DNA from: Paracoccaceae bacterium
GTDB lineage: Bacteria > Pseudomonadota > Alphaproteobacteria > Rhodobacterales > Rhodobacteraceae
NCBI GenBank assembly: GCA_947476475.1
Contig: CANJQT010000031.1
Coordinates: 1-36,846 of the forward strand
DNA: 36,846 nucleotides
Direction of reading: 5' to 3'
Part shown: positions 1 to 9,132 of the stretch, one piece after another
Numbering within the stretch: position 1 is the first letter of the stretch
How the letters are laid out: each line of letters starts with the position of its first letter
Translations under genes and position numbers: made by a program
The notes under the pieces: generated by a model
Database searches by the model: none
What the model was told of the DNA's origin: nothing
Seen by the model: the letters and a program-made list of their open reading frames with translations, nothing else

Positions 1-1345
<1,345 letters not shown>

Positions 1346-1355
1346 ATCGCCCTCC

Positions 1356-1895
1356 TCAGGATTGTGCAGGTGCGGGCCAGTGGCGTTGCGCCGCCGCCCT
1401 CAGAAAATCGACCATGGATTGCGCCAGACTGCGCTCCACGGCCAAACGCAGATCACGGGTCGTCTCCCACCAAAGCGTCACGTCATAGGGACCGACCCGG
1501 CAGCGCAGCGTCCGTTGATGACGAACTGAAGCGGCCAGAAGGTCGGCGCTGGCATGTTGCGCCAGAAAATGCAGCGCCTCAACGCCGCGCAAGCAAAGTA
1601 CCGTCTGGCCATGGCTGATATCGCCCGGAACCATGCCTGCGGGCAGCGCCGGAATTTCGCCAACGATCCAGCATCTGTCCGGCCAAAGCCGCAACAGCAT
1701 TCCGTCGCCACACGGGCGCTTTTGGCCAAGGGCCAGCGAAAGACCGGCACTGGCCAGACCCGCCTCAAGTCTTGCGGGCGACGACGCGGCCAGCACGTGA
1801 ACCGGCACCGCCACCTCATCAAGCCGCAGGCCGCAGACCGCGTCCAGCGGGCCTGCGGCATCGGAGGACGCGGCAAGATGAACTGGCTCAGCCAT
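1356..1895 (-). CDS. soxG: Sarcosine oxidase gamma subunit (SoxG-like, 179 aa)
   Basis: This is the gamma subunit of a heterotetrameric sarcosine-oxidase-type enzyme, with a GcvT-like fold. I chose the start MAEPVHLAASS at 1895 because it overlaps the soxA stop by 8 bp, which is typical translational coupling. The longer open frame to 2024 would run through the soxA C-terminus. The central segment RPCGDGMLLRLWPDRCWIVG resembles the SoxG core that includes a WLRLGPDEWLL-like stretch. SoxG diverges rapidly, so the assignment rests mostly on the order B-D-A-G and the length. It is followed after 10 bp by the Rieske gene. Confidence 0.85.
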   Translation of the reverse strand: MAEPVHLAASSDAAGPLDAVCGLRLDEVAVPVHVLAASSPARLEAGLASAGLSLALGQKRPCGDGMLLRLWPDRCWIVGEIPALPAGMVPGDISHGQTVLCLRGVEALHFLAQHASADLLAASVRHQRTLRCRVGPYDVTLWWETTRDLRLAVERSLAQSMVDFLRAAAQRHWPAPAQS

Positions 1896-4785
1896 GTAGC
1901 CGCTCTCCCTTCGGGTCAAAGGCACATGCCGGCCCCACTTCCACTTCGACCGAAACCCCCGCCAGCGGTGAATGTGCCCAAAGCCGCTCTCCCATCCGCG
2001 CCCGCCCGTTGCGCAGAAAGCCAATGGCTATGGGATGCCCAAGCGTCGGGCTGACAACCGCCGCCGTCAAGTGGCCTTCCAGCGCCGGTTGCGCTCCAGC
2101 GACATAGGGTTCGCAGGACAAATGCGCGCCGAAAGGAAGCGCCGTTGCACGGTCCACCGGGGTCAGGCCAACAAACTGGCCACGACCATCCGCCTGCAAC
2201 GCCGGACGCGCCAGCAATGCGCGGCCCAGAAAATCCTTCTTCGTTGAAACCAGCCCCGACAAGCCCAGATCATCCGGGGTTCGGCGGCCATCAATCTCGG
2301 TGCCAACCGACAGATGCCCCTTCTCGATCCGCAGAACATCCAGCGCCTCAAGCCCATAGGGGCAGATATCCCACGCCTGCCCCGCCGTCATGACTCTCTC
2401 CCACAGGGCCTCGGAATAGCCTGCCGGAACGCAAAGCTCATAGCTAAGTTCGCCCGAGAAGCTGACCGAAAGCACCCGCACCGGCAGATCACCACCCAAA
2501 GTGCCGCCCCGGATCGCGGCAAAGGGGAAATCCGCGCTTTCGCAGGCAAAGCTGGGGGCCAGCGCCCTCAAAAGTGCGCGCGCCTCTGGGCCGGCGATCG
2601 CCAGCGCCGCCCACTGTTCGCTGACATCGGTCAGCACAAGGTCCATCCCGGCACAGCGCAGTTGCCGGTGCATCTGCAGATGCCGCCAGACCGATGCCCT
2701 GCGGGTAGTGGTGGCGCTTAGTACATAGTGATCTGCAGCCAGACAACAGATGGTGCCGTCATCGAACACCAGACCATCCTCGCGCAGCATCAGCCCATAT
2801 CGCAGCCGCCCCGGTTTCAGCGTGGAAAGATTGTTGCAGTAAAGCTCTTCGACAAAACGCGCGGCGTCCGGCCCGCGGATCTCGAACTTGCCCAGTGTCG
2901 ACATGTCAACGCAGCCAAGGCTGCGGCGCACCGCCTGAACCTCGCGGCGGATCGCTTCGGCCATGTCTTCACCGGCCAGCGGGAAATAGCGCGCATAAAG
3001 CCAATCGCCCGAAGTCTGGAACACGCAGCCCGCCGCTGCAAAGACGCGGTGAAAAGGGGTGCGCCGCGTGGGCGTCATGGCCGTGCCTGTTTCCGCGCCG
3101 ATCAGCGTGCCGATCTGCACCGGCGAATAGGGCGGGCGGTAAGTGGTATGGCCGATGGCGCTGGCCGGGCGGCCAAGCGCTTCGGCCAGCGTCACAATGC
3201 CGTTGGCCCAGCTGGTCTTGCCCTGATCCGTGCCCATGCCAAGCGTGGTATAGCGCTTTGCAAGTTCGACATCGTCATAGCCTTCGCGCACGGCCTGCTG
3301 CACATCAGCCTGCGTCACATCGTTTTGCAGATCGACAAAGGCCTTGCCACCGCGCGTGCCGGGCTTGACCGTTTTTTGCGGCGTGACAGGGGCCAGCGGC
3401 ACGACCATCGGCACATGCAACTCCAACTCGCCCATCGCGCGATGCGCCAAGGCTTTGCCATCGGCCAGGCAGCCCGCAAGATCAAGCGCCCCCCGCGCGC
3501 CGCCTGCGGGGCGCATTGGCCCGGTCGCGCCTGCGGGCAAAAGACAATTTGCGCCCTGATCCCAAGTCAGATGCCCGCCCATCTGGGCGGCCAGATGCGC
3601 CGTCGGCGTCCAACCCGCAGAAACACACAAAAGGTCAGCGCCCGCACGCAGCCGCTTTCCATCTTCCCCGCGATAGCGCACCGCCACAAGCTCGCCCCGG
3701 ATCAAACCGCCAGAGGTTCCCGATATTCGTGACGGATCGTCCAGTTCCGCCACGACCCTCAGCCCAGCCGCCTCAAGGTCGGCGCGGGTGCGGCGGCGCT
3801 CTTCGAGATCAGACACGGCAATCACCGCACGCCGCCCCGGCGCCACCCCATAGCGACGCAGATAGGTCCGTACCGCGCTGGCAAGCATTACGCCGGGCCG
3901 GTCGTTACCGGGAAACACCGCAGGCCGTTCGACAGCACCACTGGCCAGAATGATCCGCCGGGCGCGGATCTTCCACAGCACCGACTGAACCGCCCCTCCC
4001 GCATCGCAGCTTTGCGCCACCAGAACCTGACCGTGATCATAATGACCAAAGGCCAGGCTGCGCGGCATCACCGTGACGTTGGACAGTGTGGCAAGGTCCC
4101 TGGCCGCATCCTCAGCCCATTCACGGGCGGGCATGCCTTCAATCTGGCCTTGGTCCCAAAGCAGGCTGCCGCCCAACAGAAAGTCGGCCTCGACGATGAT
4201 CGTCGTCGCCCCGCCATGCGCCGCGGTCAGGGCCGCTGCAAGCCCGGTCGGCCCGCTGCCAATCACGAGTATTTCGCAAAAGGCCTGCCGCTTGTCATGG
4301 CGCGCCGGATCGGCCCCCGCATCAATGCGGCCATGCCCGGCAATGGCCCGGATGATCCGTTCATACCATCTGTACCAGGCCGCGCGAGGCCACATGAAGG
4401 TCTTGTAATAGAACCCCGCGCTAATACCCCTGCCAGCAATCTGGATCAGGGCGCCAACGTCGCGCTGTAGCGAAGGCCAGTTGTTCTGGCTGGTCACGAT
4501 CATCCCATCGCAAAGCTGAACCTCGGTCGCCTTGAGGTTGGGAATACGCCCCTGCCCCGCATCCACCGTCACCAATGCCGAAGGGTCCTCCAGCCCGGCA
4601 CCAAGAAAGCCGCGCGGACGGTGGTATTTCAACGACCTCGCCACGATCCTCTGCCCGCAGGCCAGCAATGCAGAAGCCAGCGTGTCGCCCGGATGGCCCG
4701 TCATCGGGGCGCCATCGAAGGTGAAATGAATAAGCCGTGCGCGGTCGATCAACCCGCCCTGCGGCAATCGAAAGGGCTGGGTCAT
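1888..4785 (-). CDS. soxA: Sarcosine oxidase alpha subunit (SoxA-like, 965 aa)
   Basis: This is the large subunit of the tetrameric sarcosine oxidase family. These enzymes oxidatively demethylate secondary N-methyl amines and can pass the C1 unit to tetrahydrofolate. The domains in order are: an N-terminal [2Fe-2S]-ferredoxin-like fold at about 1-100 (containing RSLKYHRPRG but no CxxC cluster motif); a pyridine-nucleotide-disulphide-oxidoreductase-like domain with the nucleotide loop GSGPTG at 176-181; a segment with QNDVTQADVQQAVREGYDDV and TLGMGTDQGKT typical of SoxA; and a C-terminal GcvT-like folate-binding domain from about residue 590. The length is normal. The ATG overlaps the soxD stop (ATGA). 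Sarcosine is the default substrate, but paralogues act on other N-methyl amines and the Rieske partner leaves the true substrate open. Confidence 0.94.
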   Translation of the reverse strand: MTQPFRLPQGGLIDRARLIHFTFDGAPMTGHPGDTLASALLACGQRIVARSLKYHRPRGFLGAGLEDPSALVTVDAGQGRIPNLKATEVQLCDGMIVTSQNNWPSLQRDVGALIQIAGRGISAGFYYKTFMWPRAAWYRWYERIIRAIAGHGRIDAGADPARHDKRQAFCEILVIGSGPTGLAAALTAAHGGATTIIVEADFLLGGSLLWDQGQIEGMPAREWAEDAARDLATLSNVTVMPRSLAFGHYDHGQVLVAQSCDAGGAVQSVLWKIRARRIILASGAVERPAVFPGNDRPGVMLASAVRTYLRRYGVAPGRRAVIAVSDLEERRRTRADLEAAGLRVVAELDDPSRISGTSGGLIRGELVAVRYRGEDGKRLRAGADLLCVSAGWTPTAHLAAQMGGHLTWDQGANCLLPAGATGPMRPAGGARGALDLAGCLADGKALAHRAMGELELHVPMVVPLAPVTPQKTVKPGTRGGKAFVDLQNDVTQADVQQAVREGYDDVELAKRYTTLGMGTDQGKTSWANGIVTLAEALGRPASAIGHTTYRPPYSPVQIGTLIGAETGTAMTPTRRTPFHRVFAAAGCVFQTSGDWLYARYFPLAGEDMAEAIRREVQAVRRSLGCVDMSTLGKFEIRGPDAARFVEELYCNNLSTLKPGRLRYGLMLREDGLVFDDGTICCLAADHYVLSATTTRRASVWRHLQMHRQLRCAGMDLVLTDVSEQWAALAIAGPEARALLRALAPSFACESADFPFAAIRGGTLGGDLPVRVLSVSFSGELSYELCVPAGYSEALWERVMTAGQAWDICPYGLEALDVLRIEKGHLSVGTEIDGRRTPDDLGLSGLVSTKKDFLGRALLARPALQADGRGQFVGLTPVDRATALPFGAHLSCEPYVAGAQPALEGHLTAAVVSPTLGHPIAIGFLRNGRARMGERLWAHSPLAGVSVEVEVGPACAFDPKGERLHG

Positions 4786-5030
4786 GTTGGCGCCTTTTCA
4801 AAGGCGTGGCTGGCGAGATCGCGCCGCAGCGTGACCCAGCATTCGCAACCGGCGTGATGATACCAGACCTCGGGCAGTGCGCCCCCTGCCCGGCCTGCTC
4901 CATGCAGCGCCCTGTGCCATGCCTTGGCGTCCGCCGTGCCGTCAAGCGGCGGCAATTCCCTTACAGGCCCGCCAAAGGCAAATTCTTCCTCGGCGCGCGG
5001 GCCGCAGTTCGGACATGGAATAAGCATCAA
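4782..5030 (-). CDS. soxD: Sarcosine oxidase delta subunit (SoxD-like, 82 aa)
   Basis: This is the small zinc-binding delta subunit. C6-x2-C9 near the N-terminus and H59 with C62/C64 (in HHAGCEC) provide the expected zinc ligands. The stop overlaps the soxA start by 4 bp (ATGA), and soxB ends 6 bp upstream of this gene. The frame opens with two consecutive Met codons, and either could be used. The small size, the Cys/His pattern and the position between soxB and soxA identify it. Confidence 0.92.
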   Translation of the reverse strand: MMLIPCPNCGPRAEEEFAFGGPVRELPPLDGTADAKAWHRALHGAGRAGGALPEVWYHHAGCECWVTLRRDLASHAFEKAPT

Positions 5031-5036
5031 CCCCTC

Positions 5037-6290
5037 CTAATGCAGCCACGGGTAAGGGCCGATCCCGGCATCGTCGATCAGCGCGCCGGTCGCAAACCGC
5101 TCCAGCGCGAAGGGCAGAAGCAAATCGGGGCTCTTGCCCGTCGCCAGTCTCTCGGCAAGGGTCCAGCCCACCGCAGGCGTCGCCTTGAACCCCGCATAAC
5201 CCCACCCCGCGTTGATCATAAGCCCCGCAACCGGCGTCTCGCCGATAATGGCATTGCCATCCATCGTCATGTCGGCGGTTCCAGACCAGTGCCGCATCAG
5301 CCGCAGCCGCGACAGGAAGGGAAACATCTGGGCGGCACGCGCCAACACATCCTCGAGCCGCGCAAAAGACCCCCGGCGCGCCTGCGAGCCGTAGCCGTCC
5401 GTTGCCCCGCCCAGAACAAATTCGCCCTTGTCGGTCTGGCTGACATAGCTCAGCCCGGCGTTGTAATTGATCACGCAATCCAGAACCGGCTTCACGGGCT
5501 CGGTCACGCAGGCCTGCACATTGACCGGCGTCAGCGGCAGCTCGAACCCGGCATGCCCGGCCAGAACCGCAGACTGCCCGGCCACCGATATGACCGCCTG
5601 CCCACAGGCAATTCGGCCTTTCGGGGTCAGAACCGCCTGCAAACGGCCAGCTGCGATTTCGAACCCTTCCACCGGGCAATTCTGAAAGATGTCCACCCCT
5701 TGCCGCGAAGCCTGACGCGCAAAGCCCCAGGCTACCGCGTCATGGCGCACCACACCGCCCTTTTCCTGCACCAATGCCCCCGAAATCGGGTAACGCGATG
5801 GCGCATCCAACTCAAGGCAGGGAACCCGCGCCTGCAATGCTGCGCGGTCCAGAACCTTGGCCTCTGCCCCGCGCAGCACCATGGCATTGGCACGCAAAGT
5901 CATATGCTCTAACTCGCCATCCGAATGCGCCAGATCGACATAGCCACGCGGCGAATACATCACATTGAAGTTCAACTCCTGCGCCAGACCTTCCCAAAGG
6001 CCCAGCGCGAAGTGCTTCAGCCGAAAGCTCGCATCCAGAAGATAGTCCGACCGCACGATCGCCGTGTTGCGCGCGGTGTTCCCTGATCCGATCCAGCCTG
6101 CCTCAAGCACCGCTACATTGGTGATGCCGTGGCGGGCCGCAAGATAATGCGCAACAGCAAGGCCATGCGCCCCACCGCCAATGACGACCACATCATAGCG
6201 CGCATTTGGCTCGCGGGCGGCCACAATCGGGCGCCAGCCGCGGTTCCGGCCCAGCGCTTTCGCAATCACCATTGCCCCCGAATACTGCAC
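5037..6290 (-). CDS. soxB: Sarcosine oxidase beta subunit (SoxB-like, 417 aa)
   Basis: This is the FAD/FMN-containing beta subunit of the DAO family, which carries the amine-oxidising site. A Rossmann motif (YDVVVIGGGAHGLA) lies near residue 33, and GSGNTARNTAIVRSDYL follows as in SoxB. The His of VVRHDAVAWGFAR (residue 183 from the chosen start) corresponds to the residue that carries covalent FMN in Corynebacterium SoxB. The C-terminal AGWGYAGFKATPAVGW and GPYPWLH are hallmarks. I chose the GTG at 6288-6290, which has GAGAGGG 7 nt upstream. The encoded protein then begins MQYSGAMVIAKAL, which aligns with the usual SoxB start. An upstream ATG (6312-6314) is in frame but abuts a palindrome with no ribosome-binding site. 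First gene of the operon. Confidence 0.93.
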   Translation of the reverse strand: MQYSGAMVIAKALGRNRGWRPIVAAREPNARYDVVVIGGGAHGLAVAHYLAARHGITNVAVLEAGWIGSGNTARNTAIVRSDYLLDASFRLKHFALGLWEGLAQELNFNVMYSPRGYVDLAHSDGELEHMTLRANAMVLRGAEAKVLDRAALQARVPCLELDAPSRYPISGALVQEKGGVVRHDAVAWGFARQASRQGVDIFQNCPVEGFEIAAGRLQAVLTPKGRIACGQAVISVAGQSAVLAGHAGFELPLTPVNVQACVTEPVKPVLDCVINYNAGLSYVSQTDKGEFVLGGATDGYGSQARRGSFARLEDVLARAAQMFPFLSRLRLMRHWSGTADMTMDGNAIIGETPVAGLMINAGWGYAGFKATPAVGWTLAERLATGKSPDLLLPFALERFATGALIDDAGIGPYPWLH

Positions 6291-6595
6291 GCGGTTGCCC
6301 TCTCGCGACTCCATCTGTGATCACAGTTATCAAATGTCCCGGATGGTGGCAAGAGCATGCCCGCAACCGTTGCCGCAGAACTGAAGCCTCAGGCGTGCCA
6401 CCCCCGTCCCCCTCTGCCGGCAGGCTGTTGATGTCCAGCTGGAAGTGACCTGCGGAACCATCAGCGGCGCGTTGGCCAATGGCACAATCCGCGTAGTAAA
6501 TTTCGAAAATGCAGATAAACTAACGCAATGCTATCGGCGGCTCGAACCGGCACGATGATCATGCGGTCGCGCAAAAACATGCCAGAAAGCCATAA
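6291..6595. other. Divergent intergenic region, soxB / amidase
   Basis: This stretch of about 300 bp has no convincing gene. It must hold the promoters for the soxB operon (leftward) and the amidase (rightward). It contains the perfect 12-bp palindrome at 6315-6326. The part nearest the amidase (about 6490-6595) is visibly A+T-richer than the rest of the window. I could not assign -35/-10 boxes with confidence. Confidence 0.6.
6315..6326. promoter_or_regulatory. Perfect 12-bp palindrome CTGTGATCACAG upstream of soxB
   Basis: CTGTGATCACAG reads identically on both strands and sits 25 bp upstream of the proposed soxB GTG start. It could be a GntR-type or other dimeric regulator operator. It resembles two CRP/FNR half-sites with no spacer, so CRP binding is unlikely. 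No regulator gene is adjacent. Confidence 0.45.
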
Positions 6596-7999
6596 GTGGA
6601 AAATTTTGACCCAGCATTCGCCACGGCTGCTCAGATATCTCGGGCATTGACTGACCGATCCACCTCCTCCGTGGAAATTGCAGAGAAGATATTTGCCAGG
6701 ATCGACAGACTGGAACCTGCTCTGAATGCTTTCGTCTCTCTTGCGCGCCCACGCGCCCTTCGCGAAGCCGCGGCTTCCGATGCGCGGCGCCGCAGTGGCA
6801 CAAGTCTGGGGCCGCTTGATGGTGTGCCATATGTGGCAAAGGACATCTTCGATGTTGCGGGATTTCCAACAATGGCCGGAACGCGGCTGCTTTCTGACAA
6901 CATCGCCAAGAATGATTGTACTGCCGTCCGACGGCTGACAAATGCCGGTATGGTTCTGATCGGCAAGACCCACACCGTCATGTTCGCATTTCACATCAAC
7001 GGAACAAATCCAGAGTTTGGCACCCCGCTCAACCCTTGGCACACCATACCTCATATACCGGGCGGATCGAGCAGCGGTTCCGCCGTGGCAGTCGCCGCAG
7101 GCATCGTTCCCGTGGCGCTAGGAAGTGATACGGGTGGCTCGATCCGTCTGCCCGCCGCACTCACGGGCACAACGGGCTTCAAGCCGACAACGGGCCGCCT
7201 CGGCCGTGGCGGTGTCAGGCCGCTGTGCTGGAGTCTGGATGCGGTGGGTCCGATCGCCCGCACGGTCGCTGATGCGGCATTGGTGTTTGAAGCCATGCAG
7301 GGGAATGACCCCTATGACGAGACAACTTGGGGAACCTCATTGATAGATCCTTGCAGCGAACTCGATCACGGGATCGAAGGCCTGCATGTCGTTGTCTGCG
7401 AAGGTTTTTTCGTTGACAATGCCCAGCCTGAAGTCATTTCAGCGATAGAAGCGGTCACCGATACTCTTTCCAAGCTCGGCGCAAAAATCTCTCGGCGGGA
7501 CTTTTCTGAGATCAACGAGGCTTCCCGGCTAAGCTACGCAGGAACGATTGACACCGAGGCTTATGCCGTCAACAGGCATTTCCTGGACCACCACCGGGAC
7601 GCACTGGACCCGGACGGCCTCTGGATTGACACCGGCAACAAATTCTCCGGGACCGACTATTACCTCGCGCTACGCGAGCGGTTTGATTTGCAAAGGCGGT
7701 TTTCCGAAACACTGGGAGGCGCACATGCCGTTCTCGCACCGACAAGCGCCCAGCCGGCTTGGCCAGTCGACAAAATGAAAGGCGAAAGCGCCCCACCAGT
7801 CTCATACGCACGCAACACAAGCGTCGGGAACTACCTTAATTGGGCGTCTGTTTCAGTGCCGGGCGGGTTCAGCGCCGACGGGCTGCCCATCGGCGCGATG
7901 ATCTCTGCGCGTCCGTTTGACGACACCGTCGCATTGCGCATTGCGCATTCTTACCAGATGGCGACCGACTGGCACACAAGGCGCCCGAACATCGTTTAG
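6596..7999 (+). CDS. Amidase-signature family hydrolase (467 aa)
   Basis: This enzyme hydrolyses a C-N amide bond with the Ser-cisSer-Lys triad. Candidate residues are K82 (in YVAKDIF), S158 (in PGGSSSGSA) and nucleophile S182 (in GSDTGGSIRLP). The length is normal for the family. The first possible start is the GTG at 6596, because an in-frame TAA lies immediately before it; only a weak AGAAAG precedes it. Base composition is visibly poorer in G+C than in neighbouring genes: the 60 bases at 6661-6720 have 31 G/C. This suggests acquisition from another source. The gene diverges from the sox-Rieske operon and may supply or process the same substrate, but amidase substrates cannot be predicted from sequence. 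It is unlikely to be GatA because no gatB or gatC is nearby. Confidence 0.9.
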   Translation: MENFDPAFATAAQISRALTDRSTSSVEIAEKIFARIDRLEPALNAFVSLARPRALREAAASDARRRSGTSLGPLDGVPYVAKDIFDVAGFPTMAGTRLLSDNIAKNDCTAVRRLTNAGMVLIGKTHTVMFAFHINGTNPEFGTPLNPWHTIPHIPGGSSSGSAVAVAAGIVPVALGSDTGGSIRLPAALTGTTGFKPTTGRLGRGGVRPLCWSLDAVGPIARTVADAALVFEAMQGNDPYDETTWGTSLIDPCSELDHGIEGLHVVVCEGFFVDNAQPEVISAIEAVTDTLSKLGAKISRRDFSEINEASRLSYAGTIDTEAYAVNRHFLDHHRDALDPDGLWIDTGNKFSGTDYYLALRERFDLQRRFSETLGGAHAVLAPTSAQPAWPVDKMKGESAPPVSYARNTSVGNYLNWASVSVPGGFSADGLPIGAMISARPFDDTVALRIAHSYQMATDWHTRRPNIV

Positions 8000-8124
8000 G
8001 GTCAGATGCTGGCGCGCGACTACAATTTGCAGAGCCGACAAAACGCCAAGATGGCCATAAGGGGTCGTTGCAGGCCCGAAAGACCTTTTGGTCGCAGCAT
8101 AAGTAAGGACAACTTTTGGCCGAT

Positions 8125-8163
8125 AGCGTTTGCCAGGCAGTCGCTGGCTGCATGGCAAACGCT
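8125..8163. repeat. Long inverted repeat (16-bp arms, one mismatch) upstream of the ParB-like gene
   Basis: Arms 8125-8140 and 8148-8163 (AGCGTTTGCC... / ...GGCAAACGCT) pair over 15 of 16 positions around a 7-base loop. No T-tract follows on either strand, so a classical terminator is unlikely. It lies 62 bp before the start codon at 8226 and could be an mRNA leader hairpin or a terminator for the amidase. Confidence 0.7.
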
Positions 8164-8225
8164 CTCTCCTTCCTGCCCTGCCACCCAACCCACACCCCCG
8201 GCACTCCCATCCGAAAGGTTTTCCC

Positions 8226-8474
8226 ATGCTCAAGCGAACAGCCTACCCGATCGCCGCTATCCGCGTGCCGGTGAAGCGCGCGAAAACCCTTGATCCTGCC
8301 AAAGTGCAGGCCTTGGCCGAAAGCATCATGGCGGAAGGGCAAACGACGCCAATCAGCCTTCGCGCCGACGGCGATGGATTCGTACTGATCGAAGGCTATC
8401 ACCGGCTGGAGGCGCTCAGGGCATTGGGTGAGGTGACGGTCGATGCTTTTCTGGTCCACGCCCGGCTGCATTGA
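8226..8474 (+). CDS. Small ParB/sulfiredoxin-fold domain protein (82 aa)
   Basis: The protein consists almost entirely of a ParB N-terminal-like domain. It has IRVPVKRAKTLDPAKVQALA, then GQTTPISLRADGDGF, and the motif EGYHRLEALRALG, which corresponds to the GERRxRA-type nucleotide/phosphate-binding loop of ParB and sulfiredoxin. I chose the ATG at 8226 because GAAAGG lies 8 nt upstream and the domain begins right after it. There is no helix-turn-helix or dimerisation domain and no adjacent parA, so a role in partition is not supported. Relatives occur as stand-alone small proteins of unknown function. It is flanked by a strong upstream hairpin and an A+T-rich downstream region. Confidence 0.8.
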   Translation: MLKRTAYPIAAIRVPVKRAKTLDPAKVQALAESIMAEGQTTPISLRADGDGFVLIEGYHRLEALRALGEVTVDAFLVHARLH

Positions 8475-8569
8475 CCAAGGCGCGCAGATCAGCGCACCAC
8501 CGGCGAAAAACCGTTAAAATTCAGTTAAGAAAAAATCAGAAGTGCAAATATATCAAGGCATTACCAAAT

Positions 8570-8585
8570 TGTCCGAGTTCGGACA
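8570..8585. repeat. Near-palindrome TGTCCGA-GT-TCGGACA
   Basis: Two 7-base arms are separated by 2 bases, in an A+T-rich stretch between the ParB-like gene and the cold-shock terminator. A 2-base loop is too tight for a good RNA hairpin, so a protein-binding site is the likelier reading. Function unknown. Confidence 0.4.
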
Positions 8586-8590
8586 CTTCC

Positions 8591-8625
8591 CAAAACAAAA
8601 CGGGCGAAGCTTGCGCCCGCCCGTT
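8591..8625 (-). terminator. Rho-independent terminator of the cold-shock gene
   Basis: On the minus strand AACGGGCG and CGCCCGTT form an 8-bp perfect stem with an 11-base loop, followed by TTGTTTTG. It begins 25 bp after the stop of the cold-shock gene on the same strand. Confidence 0.85.
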
Positions 8626-8650
8626 CAAAGTCCTGCTCTGTCCTGAAAAA

Positions 8651-8857
8651 TCAGGCCAGTGCGAGGTTCGTTGCCGACTCGCGGCCATCACGGCCTGCTT
8701 CGATGTCGAAGGTCACTTTCTGGCCATCGCGCAGTTCGCGGATGCCAGCGCGCTCAAGCGCGGTGATGTGGACGAACACGTCCTTTTTGCCGCCATCGGG
8801 GGCGATGAAGCCGAAGCCTTTGGTGGCGTTGAACCATTTCACGGAGCCGGTGGCCAT
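8651..8857 (-). CDS. Cold-shock protein, CspA family (68 aa)
   Basis: This is a single-domain nucleic-acid-binding OB fold that acts as an RNA chaperone. RNP1 (KGFGFI) and RNP2 (VFVHI) are both intact, and the N-terminus [18 protein letters not shown] is canonical. The start at 8857 has AGGAGA 7 nt upstream; an open frame extends 10 codons further but has no family support. The 68-residue length is normal. The mRNA leader contains a hairpin just before the ribosome-binding site (8878-8897), and a clear terminator follows the gene. Many alphaproteobacterial paralogues exist, so no specific csp letter is given. Confidence 0.95.
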   Translation of the reverse strand: MATGSVKWFNATKGFGFIAPDGGKKDVFVHITALERAGIRELRDGQKVTFDIEAGRDGRESATNLALA

Positions 8858-8870
8858 CGTGATGTCTCCT

Positions 8871-8897
8871 CTAAAACCCGCCCGCACGATGCGGCGG
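8871..8897 (-). promoter_or_regulatory. Leader hairpin followed by TTTT just upstream of the cold-shock start
   Basis: On the minus strand CCGCCGCA / TGCGGGCGG form a stem with one bulged G and a TCG loop, followed by GTTTTAG and then the AGGAGA ribosome-binding site. The shape is terminator-like and could act as an attenuator or temperature-responsive leader. Inference from sequence only. Confidence 0.45.
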
Positions 8898-9007
8898 CTC
8901 GGCGCAGTCAGGCAGAATCGAAAGCTGAGGCCGAAGACGGAGACAGGTCGATAAAGTAACGTCGCGCCAAAATATTAATCCGTTTTCCCCTGAAAGGCAA
9001 GGATTTT

Positions 9008-9093
9008 TGGTGCCCGCGGCCGGACTTGAACCGGCACGGCCTTCCGGCCTGGGGATTTTAAGTCCCCTGTGTCTACCATTTCACCACGCGGGC
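9008..9093 (-). tRNA. tRNA-Leu (anticodon UAA)
   Basis: The reverse complement folds as a class II tRNA. The acceptor stem pairs GCCCGCG with CGCGGGC, with discriminator A and an encoded CCA. The anticodon stem GGGGA/TCCCC encloses the loop CTTAAAA, giving UAA, which reads UUA codons. A variable arm (GGCCGGAAGGCC-like) and a T arm with GTTCAAGTC are present. At 86 nt it has the expected length for tRNA-Leu. Confidence 0.96.
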
Positions 9094-9100
9094 AACGCGG

Positions 9101-9123
9101 GCGGCCCAGTCCTAACGGGCCGC
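9101..9123 (-). terminator. Hairpin between putR and tRNA-Leu
   Basis: GCGGCCC and GGGCCGC form a 7-bp perfect stem with a 9-base loop, 10 bp past the putR stop. No T-run follows, so it may be a weak terminator or an RNA-processing structure ahead of the tRNA. Confidence 0.45.
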
Positions 9124-9132
9124 GCCGAAAGT

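Noticed and set aside
2728-3732. 334-codon open frame antisense to soxA
   Set aside because: Arg/His/Ala-rich shadow of SoxA without domain motifs or a ribosome-binding site.
6461-7054. 197-codon minus-strand frame across the amidase 5' region
   Set aside because: Shadow of the amidase; no family resemblance and no ribosome-binding site.
8226-8474. ParB-like gene as evidence that the circle is a plasmid with a partition system
   Set aside because: Only the N-terminal-like domain is present, with no HTH, no parA, no rep gene and no iteron-like repeats.
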